A DNA stretch of 64,000 bases from Lacinutrix sp. C3R15 (GTDB taxonomy: Bacteria > Bacteroidota > Bacteroidia > Flavobacteriales > Flavobacteriaceae). The DNA is taken from assembly GCF_018860825.1 (NCBI RefSeq), contig NZ_JAHKPZ010000038.1, forward strand, positions 124,001-188,000. The letters are read 5' to 3'. Numbering within the stretch: position 1 is the stretch's first letter; every line of letters starts with the position of its first letter. A model generated the notes under the pieces. That model searched no databases. It was given only the letters and a program-made list of their open reading frames with translations, and was not told where the DNA came from. Made by a program: the position numbers and the translations under genes. Positions 18,466-27,772 of the stretch are shown here, in pieces.

Positions 18466-18708
18466 ATACACGTAAACTTTTTTAAATATTATTAACTCCA
18501 TTATAAATTATAAGGTGATAACACACCTAATAACACTCCGTTTTACCATTCATCGAATCAATATGTTATTAAAAGGTTATTTTATCTAAAGATTTAGAAA
18601 TGAGACAGTTTCTTAGTATATTTACATTTTAAACTTCTTAATTAATAAGCATAACAGCAGAGATAGGTTATCTTATTGTTGAAAAGTTACGTTTAAATAA
18701 GTATCTCT
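18466..18708 (+). other. AT-rich upstream region of the 1891-aa cargo gene
   Basis: Together with the terminator this completes a 309-bp gap. AT-rich, no ORF or RNA recognised. It must carry the promoter of the following gene, but no perfect TAnnTTTG was found. A short imperfect inverted repeat, GATAGGTTATC, lies near 18661-18671. Confidence 0.4.
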
Positions 18709-21700
18709 ATGAAAAAAAATTACTCCCTTTTATTGATAGCTTTTTTATACGCTTTAGTTTCTGGTTATGGGCAGATGAGCGATTTGATAATTTCGGAATA
18801 TAGTGAAGGTTCTAGTAACAATAAATATGTTGAAATTTACAATGGAACAGGAAGTCCAATAGATCTATCTGATTATGAATTATGGAAGATTAGTAATGGT
18901 GGTAATTGGCACGAATCCTTAATAACCTTATCTGAAACATTAGCAGATGGAGATGTTTACATTATTGCTAATAGTTATTCAAATGGAGTGATTCTTGCCG
19001 AAGCCGATTTAACAGATGGAATTGCAACTTGGAATGGAAATGATGCTGTAGGTCTTGCAAAATTAGGATCTTTAATAGATGTAGTTGGTACAAATGGGGC
19101 AGACCCTGGTTCTGGTTGGGATGTTGCAGGAGTTAATAACGCTACTGCAAATCATACATTAATTCGTAAAAGTACTATTTGTGACCCAACAACTAATTGG
19201 ACAGCTTCATCTGGAACGAATACTACCGACAGCGAATGGATTGTTTATAATCAAGACGAATGGACTTATATTGGTGCTCACACAGAAACTTGTTCACCAA
19301 CCTCAGACCTAGAAATCACAGGCACACCAACAGACCATGGTTCTTTATGCGTTGGCTCTCCAGGTAGCACTGTACAATACACTATAACAAATAATGGTAC
19401 TTTAGCAGCTCTTAATGTTACAGCCACATCTAGCGACACACAATTTACTGTTAGTGGTTTATCTACCACAACCATAGCGCCATCAGGTACTGCTACCTTT
19501 GATGTAGTTTTTACACCAACAGCAACTGGTGCTCAAGCCACGACCATAACCGTAAGTAGCGCGACAATTACAGACGATGCTACAATAAGCCTAACAGGAA
19601 CAGGAATAACTACACCAACAATAATCACACAACCAGCAAACGCCACTCAAGTAATACCAGATACAGCTACTTTTACAGTTGCAGCAACAAACGCCACTTC
19701 CTACCAATGGGAAGTTAACACAGGTAGTGGATGGAATATCGTAACAGGAGGTTCTGGAGACACTACGGCATCTTATACCACTAGCGCTACTACAGAAGCT
19801 ATGGATGGTAACCAATACAGATGCATTCTAACTAATGCTTGTGGCTCTACAACATCTGCTACTAGTACTTTAACACTAAGTAATAGCTCACCTAATAATG
19901 CGCAAAATTTAAGTGGCTGTTTTGAAGACACAGCAGTTACTTTAAACTGGAACAATCCATCCACTCCACCAACAGGAGGTTATATTATTTTTGCTATTGA
20001 AGGAACCACACAACCTACAGCTCCATCAAATGATGCAAATACCTATACAGCCAATTCTAATTTTAATACTGCTCCTTTTGAAACACCTGCTAGCTTAGGA
20101 AAAGTAGTGTATAAAGGCAACGGAACCACTGCTACTATTACAGGCTTAACAGAAGATACTACCTACTCCTTTAGAATTTTTGGCTATAATGGAGAAACCC
20201 TTACAGGATGGGCAAATGGTACTTCTGTTGGCAGTAATTTAGAACAAATTGCACAAGGAGATGTTAGAAACCTAACAGCAACACCGTTAACCAATCAAGT
20301 AACCCTGAACTGGCTAAACCCAACACCAACTTCGTGTTGGGATGAAATACTTATTGTTGCCAATCAAGGTGCTGTTACTTTTACACCAACAGGTGATGGT
20401 TCTGCGTATACCGCAAATGCCGTTTATTCTGGAGCAAATCAAGTAGTATATAAAGGCACAGGTAACTCTAGAGCCATTACAGGCTTAACTAATGACCTTA
20501 GCTACTGCTTTAAAGCATTTATTCGTAGAGGAACCACCTGGACACAAGGTGTTGAGGTTTGTGCAACACCAACTTTAACTTATTGTGATTCTTATGGAGA
20601 TGGAAGCGACACTTTTCTTACTCTAATTAAAAATGTAGAATTTAATACCATTAATAATGCTTCAGACAATACTGATAATGATTATACAGATTACACCTCT
20701 ATATCTACAAATGTCAATTTAGGAGAAAGCTACAACCTTACTGTAAACGTAAATACAGATGGTACTTATACCACCACCACAAGAGCTTGGATAGATTGGA
20801 ACAACGATGGTGATTTTGATGATTATGGTGAAGATTATGAATTAGGAAATGCTTATAATGTAGTGAATGGTGCTACAGACGCTTCTCCTTTAAGTATTGA
20901 TGTACCAACCAATGCAGTAATAGGAAATACAAGAATGCGTGTTTCTACTAAATTTGACACATCAGCCTCTACACCTTGTGAACAAAATTTTGATGGAGAG
21001 GTTGAAGATTACACCATTGTCATACAACAACCAACTGGTGCAGAAATAACGGTTGAAGGAAATAATATTAATATTCCTAACGGATTTAACGCTCCTTATG
21101 GTTTAAACAACACCTTATTTGGTACAATTAATCTTGGTAGTTCTAGTGCTTCAAAAACATTTACTATTAAAAATGTAGGATTATCAAACTTAAATTTAAC
21201 AGGAACACCTAGAGTAGATATTGCTGGTTTGAATCCTGGAGATTTTTTAGTGAATGTACAACCAAGTACTGCAACATTAGCTTCTAATGCAGAAGTAGAT
21301 TTTGAAATTACATTCACTCCTCTTGCTGATGGTGTAAGAACTGCAACAGTAAGTATTGCTAATAACGATGTTACTGGAACTGAAAATCCGTTTACTTTTG
21401 ATATTCAAGGAACAGGTCAATGTCCTGCTTCAGTAACTAGTACCATTTGGCCTACAGAAGGACCTGTTGGAACAGAAATAACAGTAACCTCTAGTAATGA
21501 TTTATCTGGAGCAACTGCACAGTTAAATGGCGTTGATATAACTGTACTTTCTTCTAGCACATCCGAACTTATTTTACAATTACCAAATGACGTTACAGAT
21601 GGTAATTTAGTGGTTACTTTAACAACAGGTTGCTCTTCTTTCAATTCCTTTGATGTTATTGATACTAGTATTTCGGGTTGTGAATCTGGAACCTCATCTA

Positions 21701-24384
21701 CAACACCTACCGATATCTTTATTAGTGAAGTTACTGATGCTACCTCTGGTAGTTCTTCTTACGTAGAAATATTTAATGGTACTGGTACAGCTGTAGATTT
21801 AAGCGATTATGATTTAAAATTATATAATAACGGAAGCACCTCTTCTTCTGGTACAGTAAACCTTACTGGCACATTAGCAAATAACAGTGTACATGTAGTA
21901 AGTATTGGTACAACTACTTGTACAGAAAACAACTTAAACGTAAGTCCAAACCAAAGCGAACCTAGTTTAGGAGGAATTAATTTTGACAACAACAAGGCAG
22001 ATGCTATTGTTTTAGAAAAAACCGCTGGTACCAATCAAGGAGAAAAGGATGTATTTGGTGTAAAAAGCTCTGGTAGTTGGGCAAACAGCTTATCCTTTGG
22101 TGACGAGGGTGTTAATTTTAGAAGAAAAAATGATGCGCCTATTTTACCAACCATGACTTTTGATTTAGCACATTGGAATATTATTGATTGGACAACTTGT
22201 TCAGATTCTGATTATGTAAATATTGGTTTGTATGATTTTTCATTAGGTATACCACCAATTATTACACAACACCCTCTTCCTCAGAATGCAACTTGCGATC
22301 TTACTGCAAGCTTAACAGTAGAAGCATCAGAAGGTGTAACCACAGGCTTACCTCTTGCATACCAATGGTATTATTTGGCTCCAATGCAAACCACTTGGAC
22401 TGCTGTTACAAACGACGCAACATACTCTGGTGCCACAAGCGCAATTTTAAGTATAGACAACACATTAAACGCTATTGATTACCAATTTTATTGCCAAGTA
22501 AGAGAGGATGGAGCTACTTGTTATACCGCAAGTGAAGCTGTAAAACTTAAAACACAAAAAGCAGAATGGGATGGCACCATGTGGTTAGATGGTATTACTC
22601 CAGACATGAACACCATAACAATAATTAATGGCGATTACAATACCCTTTCGGAAACTAGTTTTACTGCTTGCCAGCTACTTGTAAATGCAGGAAACCAATT
22701 GGTTATTGCTAATGGAGATTTTGTAGAAGTCATAAACAATGTAGAGGTGTATGGTGATGGTTCTAATACAGACGGAATACTTGTAGAAGACAAAGGAAGC
22801 TTTGTACAACGTGGTGATGGTGTAAATGCAGGAACATACACCTTACATACAGATGCTATAACACAAGTAAACAAACGTACTGCTCCTTTAAACAACTGGT
22901 ATGAATACACCTATTGGAGCTCTCCTGTAGTAGGTGAAACTATTGGTAATGGTTTATTAGAAGCGCATCCTACAAGACGTTTTTGGTATAATGCGCAAAA
23001 TTATTTAGACCAAACTGCCGAAACCAATAACAACAACGGAACCGTTACAGGTCAAGATGATATTGATGATAATGGTAACGATTGGCAATTCACCAGCAAT
23101 AGCGATGTTATGTTACCAGGTATTGGTTACGCTGCAATGCACAACCAAACAGGTTTTGGTATGCCTGGAGCAAACTACGAATATACTTTTGAAGGCGCAT
23201 TACATACAGGTGACTATACAGTACCTCTGTACAGAAACGATCTTGAGTTAAACGATAATAACTGGAACTTTATTGGTAATCCGTATGCTTCAGCAATTGA
23301 TGCAGATGCTTTTCTTGCTGCTAACACCATTATAGACACTAATGTATCTGAAACAACAACAGGTGTTACCGATGGTGCTATCTTTTTATGGTCTCAAAAC
23401 TCAGCATATACAGATACCAATAACGGAAATGAAGTTTTAAATTTTGCACAAAGTGATTATGCCGTAATTAATGGAATAGGGCAAACTGCTGGTGGTGATG
23501 GTGTAACACCAGATAGATTTATTCCTTCTGGACAAGGTTTTTTCATCTCGCTATCTAATGCAGCAACTACAACAACCGCTTCTGGTACTATAGAAACTGC
23601 CAATGTTATTTTTAACAATAGCATGCGTGTAACAGGAAACAATAATCAGTTTTTTAGAACTACAAACAGTGACCTAACAGAAAAAATTTGGCTAAATTTA
23701 ACTACAGATAATGGCGCATTTAACCAAATACTAATTGGTTATATTAATGGTGCTACAAATGCCTATGATGGCATGTATTATGACGCACCAAAAAACTTTG
23801 CTACAGATGCGCATACTATTCTTTACTCTATTATTGAAGATACAAATGCTAAAGACAAATTAGCAATTCAAGCTAGAGCTCCTGAAAGTTTAAACCTAGA
23901 AGAAGTGATACCTTTTGGTCTTAAAACAAGTATTGCAGAAGCAACCATTTACACCATTAGTATTGCACAAGTACAAGGAGGGTTTTTAACCAATAACACC
24001 ATTTACTTACGTGATAAATTAATGCAAGTGGTTCATGATTTAAGTGCTTCAAACTATAGTTTTACATCAGAAACTGGTGAGTTTAATGATAGGTTTGAAA
24101 TTGTATTTAACGATACTTCTTTATCTATTAATGAAAACCAATTAAATAACGCGCTTACCATAATAGAACAACCTGATGGTATGGTAATGTTTAGCACTTC
24201 TGATGATGTACAAATTAAAAATGTAAAAATCTATGATGTTTTAGGAAGATTGTTATACAACTTAAACGGAAACAGCAGCACAGAAACCTATAATTTAGAT
24301 AGATTAAGCCAGGCTGCTTATCTTGCCAAAGTAACATTATCTAACGATGTGGTTATTACAAAAAAAGCAATTAAAAGAAACTAA
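18709..24384 (+). CDS. Giant multidomain T9SS type A cargo with lamin-tail domains (1891 aa)
   Basis: Signal peptide 1-21 (MKKNYSLLLIAFLYALVSGYG), close to that of the upstream paralogue. Domains: lamin-tail-like (24-195; LIISEYSEGSSNNKYVEIYN), choice-of-anchor D (200-300), Ig (301-391), two FN3 (397-510, 517-620), GEVED (623-773; ending FDGEVEDYTIVI), choice-of-anchor D (776-903), IPT/TIG (904-974), second lamin-tail (999-1177; IFISEVTDATSGSSSYVEIFN) and Ig (1181-1282). The shared module starts at about 1286 (WDGTMWLDG; YWSSPV at about 1400; GNPYASAI). It ends with a T9SS type A domain nearly identical to that of the 1861-aa protein. No enzyme motif; surface adhesin or matrix role inferred. 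Confidence 0.87.
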   Translation: MKKNYSLLLIAFLYALVSGYGQMSDLIISEYSEGSSNNKYVEIYNGTGSPIDLSDYELWKISNGGNWHESLITLSETLADGDVYIIANSYSNGVILAEADLTDGIATWNGNDAVGLAKLGSLIDVVGTNGADPGSGWDVAGVNNATANHTLIRKSTICDPTTNWTASSGTNTTDSEWIVYNQDEWTYIGAHTETCSPTSDLEITGTPTDHGSLCVGSPGSTVQYTITNNGTLAALNVTATSSDTQFTVSGLSTTTIAPSGTATFDVVFTPTATGAQATTITVSSATITDDATISLTGTGITTPTIITQPANATQVIPDTATFTVAATNATSYQWEVNTGSGWNIVTGGSGDTTASYTTSATTEAMDGNQYRCILTNACGSTTSATSTLTLSNSSPNNAQNLSGCFEDTAVTLNWNNPSTPPTGGYIIFAIEGTTQPTAPSNDANTYTANSNFNTAPFETPASLGKVVYKGNGTTATITGLTEDTTYSFRIFGYNGETLTGWANGTSVGSNLEQIAQGDVRNLTATPLTNQVTLNWLNPTPTSCWDEILIVANQGAVTFTPTGDGSAYTANAVYSGANQVVYKGTGNSRAITGLTNDLSYCFKAFIRRGTTWTQGVEVCATPTLTYCDSYGDGSDTFLTLIKNVEFNTINNASDNTDNDYTDYTSISTNVNLGESYNLTVNVNTDGTYTTTTRAWIDWNNDGDFDDYGEDYELGNAYNVVNGATDASPLSIDVPTNAVIGNTRMRVSTKFDTSASTPCEQNFDGEVEDYTIVIQQPTGAEITVEGNNINIPNGFNAPYGLNNTLFGTINLGSSSASKTFTIKNVGLSNLNLTGTPRVDIAGLNPGDFLVNVQPSTATLASNAEVDFEITFTPLADGVRTATVSIANNDVTGTENPFTFDIQGTGQCPASVTSTIWPTEGPVGTEITVTSSNDLSGATAQLNGVDITVLSSSTSELILQLPNDVTDGNLVVTLTTGCSSFNSFDVIDTSISGCESGTSSTTPTDIFISEVTDATSGSSSYVEIFNGTGTAVDLSDYDLKLYNNGSTSSSGTVNLTGTLANNSVHVVSIGTTTCTENNLNVSPNQSEPSLGGINFDNNKADAIVLEKTAGTNQGEKDVFGVKSSGSWANSLSFGDEGVNFRRKNDAPILPTMTFDLAHWNIIDWTTCSDSDYVNIGLYDFSLGIPPIITQHPLPQNATCDLTASLTVEASEGVTTGLPLAYQWYYLAPMQTTWTAVTNDATYSGATSAILSIDNTLNAIDYQFYCQVREDGATCYTASEAVKLKTQKAEWDGTMWLDGITPDMNTITIINGDYNTLSETSFTACQLLVNAGNQLVIANGDFVEVINNVEVYGDGSNTDGILVEDKGSFVQRGDGVNAGTYTLHTDAITQVNKRTAPLNNWYEYTYWSSPVVGETIGNGLLEAHPTRRFWYNAQNYLDQTAETNNNNGTVTGQDDIDDNGNDWQFTSNSDVMLPGIGYAAMHNQTGFGMPGANYEYTFEGALHTGDYTVPLYRNDLELNDNNWNFIGNPYASAIDADAFLAANTIIDTNVSETTTGVTDGAIFLWSQNSAYTDTNNGNEVLNFAQSDYAVINGIGQTAGGDGVTPDRFIPSGQGFFISLSNAATTTTASGTIETANVIFNNSMRVTGNNNQFFRTTNSDLTEKIWLNLTTDNGAFNQILIGYINGATNAYDGMYYDAPKNFATDAHTILYSIIEDTNAKDKLAIQARAPESLNLEEVIPFGLKTSIAEATIYTISIAQVQGGFLTNNTIYLRDKLMQVVHDLSASNYSFTSETGEFNDRFEIVFNDTSLSINENQLNNALTIIEQPDGMVMFSTSDDVQIKNVKIYDVLGRLLYNLNGNSSTETYNLDRLSQAAYLAKVTLSNDVVITKKAIKRN

Positions 24385-24420
24385 GTAGAGTCTCGATTTT
24401 TCTACTTTGTATGAAACAAC

Positions 24421-24456
24421 AAAAAGCCTTTCTTTTTTTTGAGAAAGGCTTTTTTT
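24421..24456 (+). terminator. Intrinsic terminator after the 1891-aa cargo gene
   Basis: AAAAAGCCTTTCT / AGAAAGGCTTTTT stem with an 8-nt loop and T-run. Confidence 0.8.
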
Positions 24457-24622
24457 GCGTTAAGGATGGAAATGGCATCCTTTTTATGGTATCTAAACCT
24501 GGTTTAATTAGTACTGTAGTTTCTATTTGTTTTCTGTTTATTTAGCACACTAAACATTAAAACATAAAAAGATATAATGTACAGCCTGGTACTACGTAGC
24601 TTAAGCGAAGTAGTAAACGCCC
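24457..24622. repeat. Intergenic element with GCGTTA...AACGCCC ends (copy 1)
   Basis: Starts GCGTTA (24457-24462) and ends AAACGCCC (24615-24622). Inside are two hairpins, AAGGATG/CATCCTT (24462-24482) and TACTAC/GTAGTA (24590-24615). The GC-richer ends contrast with the surrounding AT-rich sequence. A second element with matching ends lies at 51631-51706, so this is a candidate non-coding mobile or REP-like repeat. Confidence 0.5.
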
Positions 24623-24639
24623 AAATAAAAAATTACAAA

Positions 24640-27048
24640 CTATAGGCTATAACTTAAGGCTATAATAAAGTTTCTTCCTGGAGCAGCAATACCAGAAGAA
24701 TAGGTTTTATAACGTTGGTCTGTAATATTTTCTAAACTTGCTGTTAGTGTAGTATTTTTACAGATTTCCATTTGTGCACTAAAATTTAAAGTATACCAGG
24801 ATGGCGAATACGGGTTTCCGTCACTATCTAGAGCGTAGATGTAATCTTTTTCAGCTTCTGAAGGCGCTAAATCTAAAAACGAAAGTTCGTTATTGTATTC
24901 TGCAAAAGCATCTAGTTTTAATTTATTTGATTTCCAAATAAAGTGTGTATTTCCAAAATTTGGTGCTATATGCCTTACTGGAACCTCAACATCATTATCT
25001 TCTTCTGTACCACCAATTACATTGTATTGTGAGCGAAGTTGTGTTTTTTCAGAAAAGTTAATTTCCATGCCAACTTCAAAACCATAAATCCATGCTTTAG
25101 AAGCATTTTGCATGGCTTGTACTTGACTTAACTCTCCGTTATACATAATTTCACTTTCGCCATTTAAGGTGTAATCACGTCTTACCAAAGCATCATCTAA
25201 ATAGGTGTAATAGGTTGCTAAATCTAAAACAACCACATGATCAAAGTTTAATTTTAAACCTAGTTCACCACTATACGCATACTCTGGTTTTAAGTTTTCA
25301 TTTGGTACAACCACAGATCCTGGTTCGCTGTCAAACACTTTACCAACGTCATCAATATTTGGAGCTCTAAATGCTGTAGAGGCATTTAATTTCCACTGCA
25401 TGGTTTTATTAGGAGCCCAACTTATACCTGCTGTACCTGTAAATGCGCCAAAATCACTTTTTGTAGTATTAAAAGGAAGGTTTAAAAACACATTATTTGC
25501 TGTAAAATCTGCTTGGTAAGCAACATGGTTATATCGAATACCAGATTGCAATACAAATTTAGGGTTTGGCTTATATTTTAAACTAGCATAAGCTGCAGCA
25601 GATTGCCAGCTGGAATTGTCTGGATATCTAGTTACAATTGCTTCGGTAGTATTGGTGGTTATATCTCTAGCAAATGCTTTTGAATGTACTTTATTATATA
25701 CATACTCTAAACCATAAAATAATTCGGTTTTAGTACTTAACAGTTTTTCAAAATCTAGATTAGCAGAGTATGCATCTACATGTTCTTCTGTATTATCTTG
25801 AATTGTAGATTGATAATCTCTATCTATTCTGCTTTCTTGAAAATTTTGGTATGCAGTTACAAATTTTATTTTATCATACAAGCTAGCTCCACTACTTAAC
25901 TTGGTTACCCCAAAGTTAGTCATAAACCATTTTTGCGGACCATAATCCCATTGTGCAGAACGTAATTCATCACCATTATAACGTATTAATCTATCATATC
26001 TTGGGTAATCTGAAGTAGCCGAATAATATACACCTGCATCAAAACTTAAATCATCTGAAGCTTCATAACGTACTTTTTGTAGCAGGTTTATTTGATCATA
26101 ACCTGTAAATTTTTGAATTCTTGGATTGCTATTTTGCACAATAACATCTTCGCCATTATTGGTTTCAATATATTCTGTTCTTAAGTAATCGTCAGGACCA
26201 TGCGCTCCCATTCTTAGGTCATCAAAAGAAGTATAACTAGCATTGGTAAAAAACGCCCATTTTTTAAGTCCTATATTAAAATCTAAATGTCCTGTTTTTT
26301 CATTAGATGCTGTAGCATATCTTACTGCTGCATTGGCAGTAAATGCAAGAGAATCTGTGTAAGATAATTTTGGTGTTTTTGTATAAAAACTCATCACACC
26401 ACCAATGGCATCACTACCATAAATTATAGAACCTGCACCAAGGGTTACCTCTGTGTCTTGAATGCTAAAAGGATCTATAGATATTACATTTTGCAGGTTA
26501 CCTCCTCTAAAAATAGCATTGTTCATACGTACACCATCTACCGTAATTAAAAGCCTGTTGGTAGAAAAACCTCTAATCATTGGGCTACCTCCTCCTAATT
26601 GACTTTTTTGTATATATACTTGTCCAGATTGCTCTAATAAATCTGCACTAGTTTGCGGATTAGAAAATTGAATATCTTTAGCGCTTATATTGGTTATTTT
26701 TTGCGGAATATCTCTTTTACTCTGTTTAAATTTTGAAGCAGATACCACAACCTCTTCTAAGTCTTGCGAGTTGGCTGTTAAAGCTACAACAGCATTTTTT
26801 ATTTTAGCTTTTTCAATAGAAAACACATGATAAGAAAGGTGTTGAAAGTATAAAACATCTGAAGCATTAAAAGCATCTAAATTTGCTTGGCCATCAAAAT
26901 CTGTAATGGTACTTTTTAATTTACTATGGTTATAAATAGCAACGCTTGGTAAGGGTTCTCCGGTTTCTTTATTTATAACGGTTATTTGTTGTGCCTGCGT
27001 AAAAATACTTGTAAAAAATAAAAAAAAAAGAATAGTAATATACTTCAT
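24640..27048 (-). CDS. TonB-dependent receptor with carboxypeptidase-like N-domain, heme/siderophore type
   Basis: 802 aa. Signal peptide MKYITILFFLFFTSIFTQAQ, then a CarboxypepD_reg-like domain (about 22-95; VINKETGEPLPSVAIYN). The plug (about 110-230) contains SADLLEQSGQVYIQKSQLGGGSPMIRGFSTNRLLITVDGVRMN. A 22-strand barrel follows. STAFRAPNIDD and NENLKPEY resemble the FRAP and NPNL boxes of heme receptors, although cirA-like siderophore receptors share related motifs. The start codon follows the recO stop by 1 nt, so it is the third gene of porZ-recO-TBDR. Confidence 0.85.
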   Translation of the reverse strand: MKYITILFFLFFTSIFTQAQQITVINKETGEPLPSVAIYNHSKLKSTITDFDGQANLDAFNASDVLYFQHLSYHVFSIEKAKIKNAVVALTANSQDLEEVVVSASKFKQSKRDIPQKITNISAKDIQFSNPQTSADLLEQSGQVYIQKSQLGGGSPMIRGFSTNRLLITVDGVRMNNAIFRGGNLQNVISIDPFSIQDTEVTLGAGSIIYGSDAIGGVMSFYTKTPKLSYTDSLAFTANAAVRYATASNEKTGHLDFNIGLKKWAFFTNASYTSFDDLRMGAHGPDDYLRTEYIETNNGEDVIVQNSNPRIQKFTGYDQINLLQKVRYEASDDLSFDAGVYYSATSDYPRYDRLIRYNGDELRSAQWDYGPQKWFMTNFGVTKLSSGASLYDKIKFVTAYQNFQESRIDRDYQSTIQDNTEEHVDAYSANLDFEKLLSTKTELFYGLEYVYNKVHSKAFARDITTNTTEAIVTRYPDNSSWQSAAAYASLKYKPNPKFVLQSGIRYNHVAYQADFTANNVFLNLPFNTTKSDFGAFTGTAGISWAPNKTMQWKLNASTAFRAPNIDDVGKVFDSEPGSVVVPNENLKPEYAYSGELGLKLNFDHVVVLDLATYYTYLDDALVRRDYTLNGESEIMYNGELSQVQAMQNASKAWIYGFEVGMEINFSEKTQLRSQYNVIGGTEEDNDVEVPVRHIAPNFGNTHFIWKSNKLKLDAFAEYNNELSFLDLAPSEAEKDYIYALDSDGNPYSPSWYTLNFSAQMEICKNTTLTASLENITDQRYKTYSSGIAAPGRNFIIALSYSL

Positions 27049-27049
27049 A

Positions 27050-27772
27050 TTATGTATTAAAAACTTGATTAAAAATCTCTAGGGATTTTGGTTTTTTAAA
27101 ACTTCCCAAATGTAAATCAAAATAATACAACAACATAGTTAAAAAAGCCTGTCTTTGCGTTGCATTTATTTTGATAGCAGATAGGTTATCAAAAACTGTG
27201 CCTAGTAACTGTTTTAACAGTGTTAAATTTTCACCTGTAATACTATAAAAATCTGTTGGTTTGTTTTCAAACCTTCCTCCTTTTAAATTAAAAGAAGAAA
27301 AATCACTTTTATTTTCCTCTGGATAAAAACCAAGGTGTTTGGTTAGTTTTAATAAAAATAATAAATGAAAGTTTGTACAACTATCTTGCATATCTAACCA
27401 CTGCAGCGTAGTTTCTAGATACACATAAAGAGCTTCGTTTTCTTCTTCTTCCTGAAGTGATGTAGATAGTACTTCAGACAAGAACATAACAATAGTACTT
27501 TTAAAGATATCATTATGCAAGGTTGCGTAAATTACGTGAGGCTTTACTTCTTTTATATATTGAAGGGACCTGTTTTCTTGATAGGTTATTTCTAGCTCTA
27601 ATTGAGAAAGTAATTGAAAATATGCTTTTTTTACTTTTCCTTTTTTAGCCTTTAAAATCCCTTTTTGTAAAAAGCTAACAACACCATATTCTTTAGTATA
27701 ACATTTAATAATTAAATCATGCTCGCCATACTTTATTTTAGATAAAACAATAGCATTGGTTTTTACAATCAT
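27050..27772 (-). CDS. recO: DNA repair protein RecO
   Basis: 240 aa, typical RecO length. An N-terminal OB-fold (about 1-80; VKTNAIVLSKIKYGEHDLIIKCYTKEYGVVSFLQKGI) precedes a helical C-terminal domain (SCTNFHLLFLLKLTKHLGFYPE). RecO anneals ssDNA and with RecR loads RecA on SSB-coated DNA. The zinc-binding cysteines of some RecO proteins are not evident. Its ATG overlaps the porZ stop (TAATG), and its stop lies 1 nt from the receptor start, so the three genes are likely translationally coupled. Confidence 0.93.
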   Translation of the reverse strand: MIVKTNAIVLSKIKYGEHDLIIKCYTKEYGVVSFLQKGILKAKKGKVKKAYFQLLSQLELEITYQENRSLQYIKEVKPHVIYATLHNDIFKSTIVMFLSEVLSTSLQEEEENEALYVYLETTLQWLDMQDSCTNFHLLFLLKLTKHLGFYPEENKSDFSSFNLKGGRFENKPTDFYSITGENLTLLKQLLGTVFDNLSAIKINATQRQAFLTMLLYYFDLHLGSFKKPKSLEIFNQVFNT

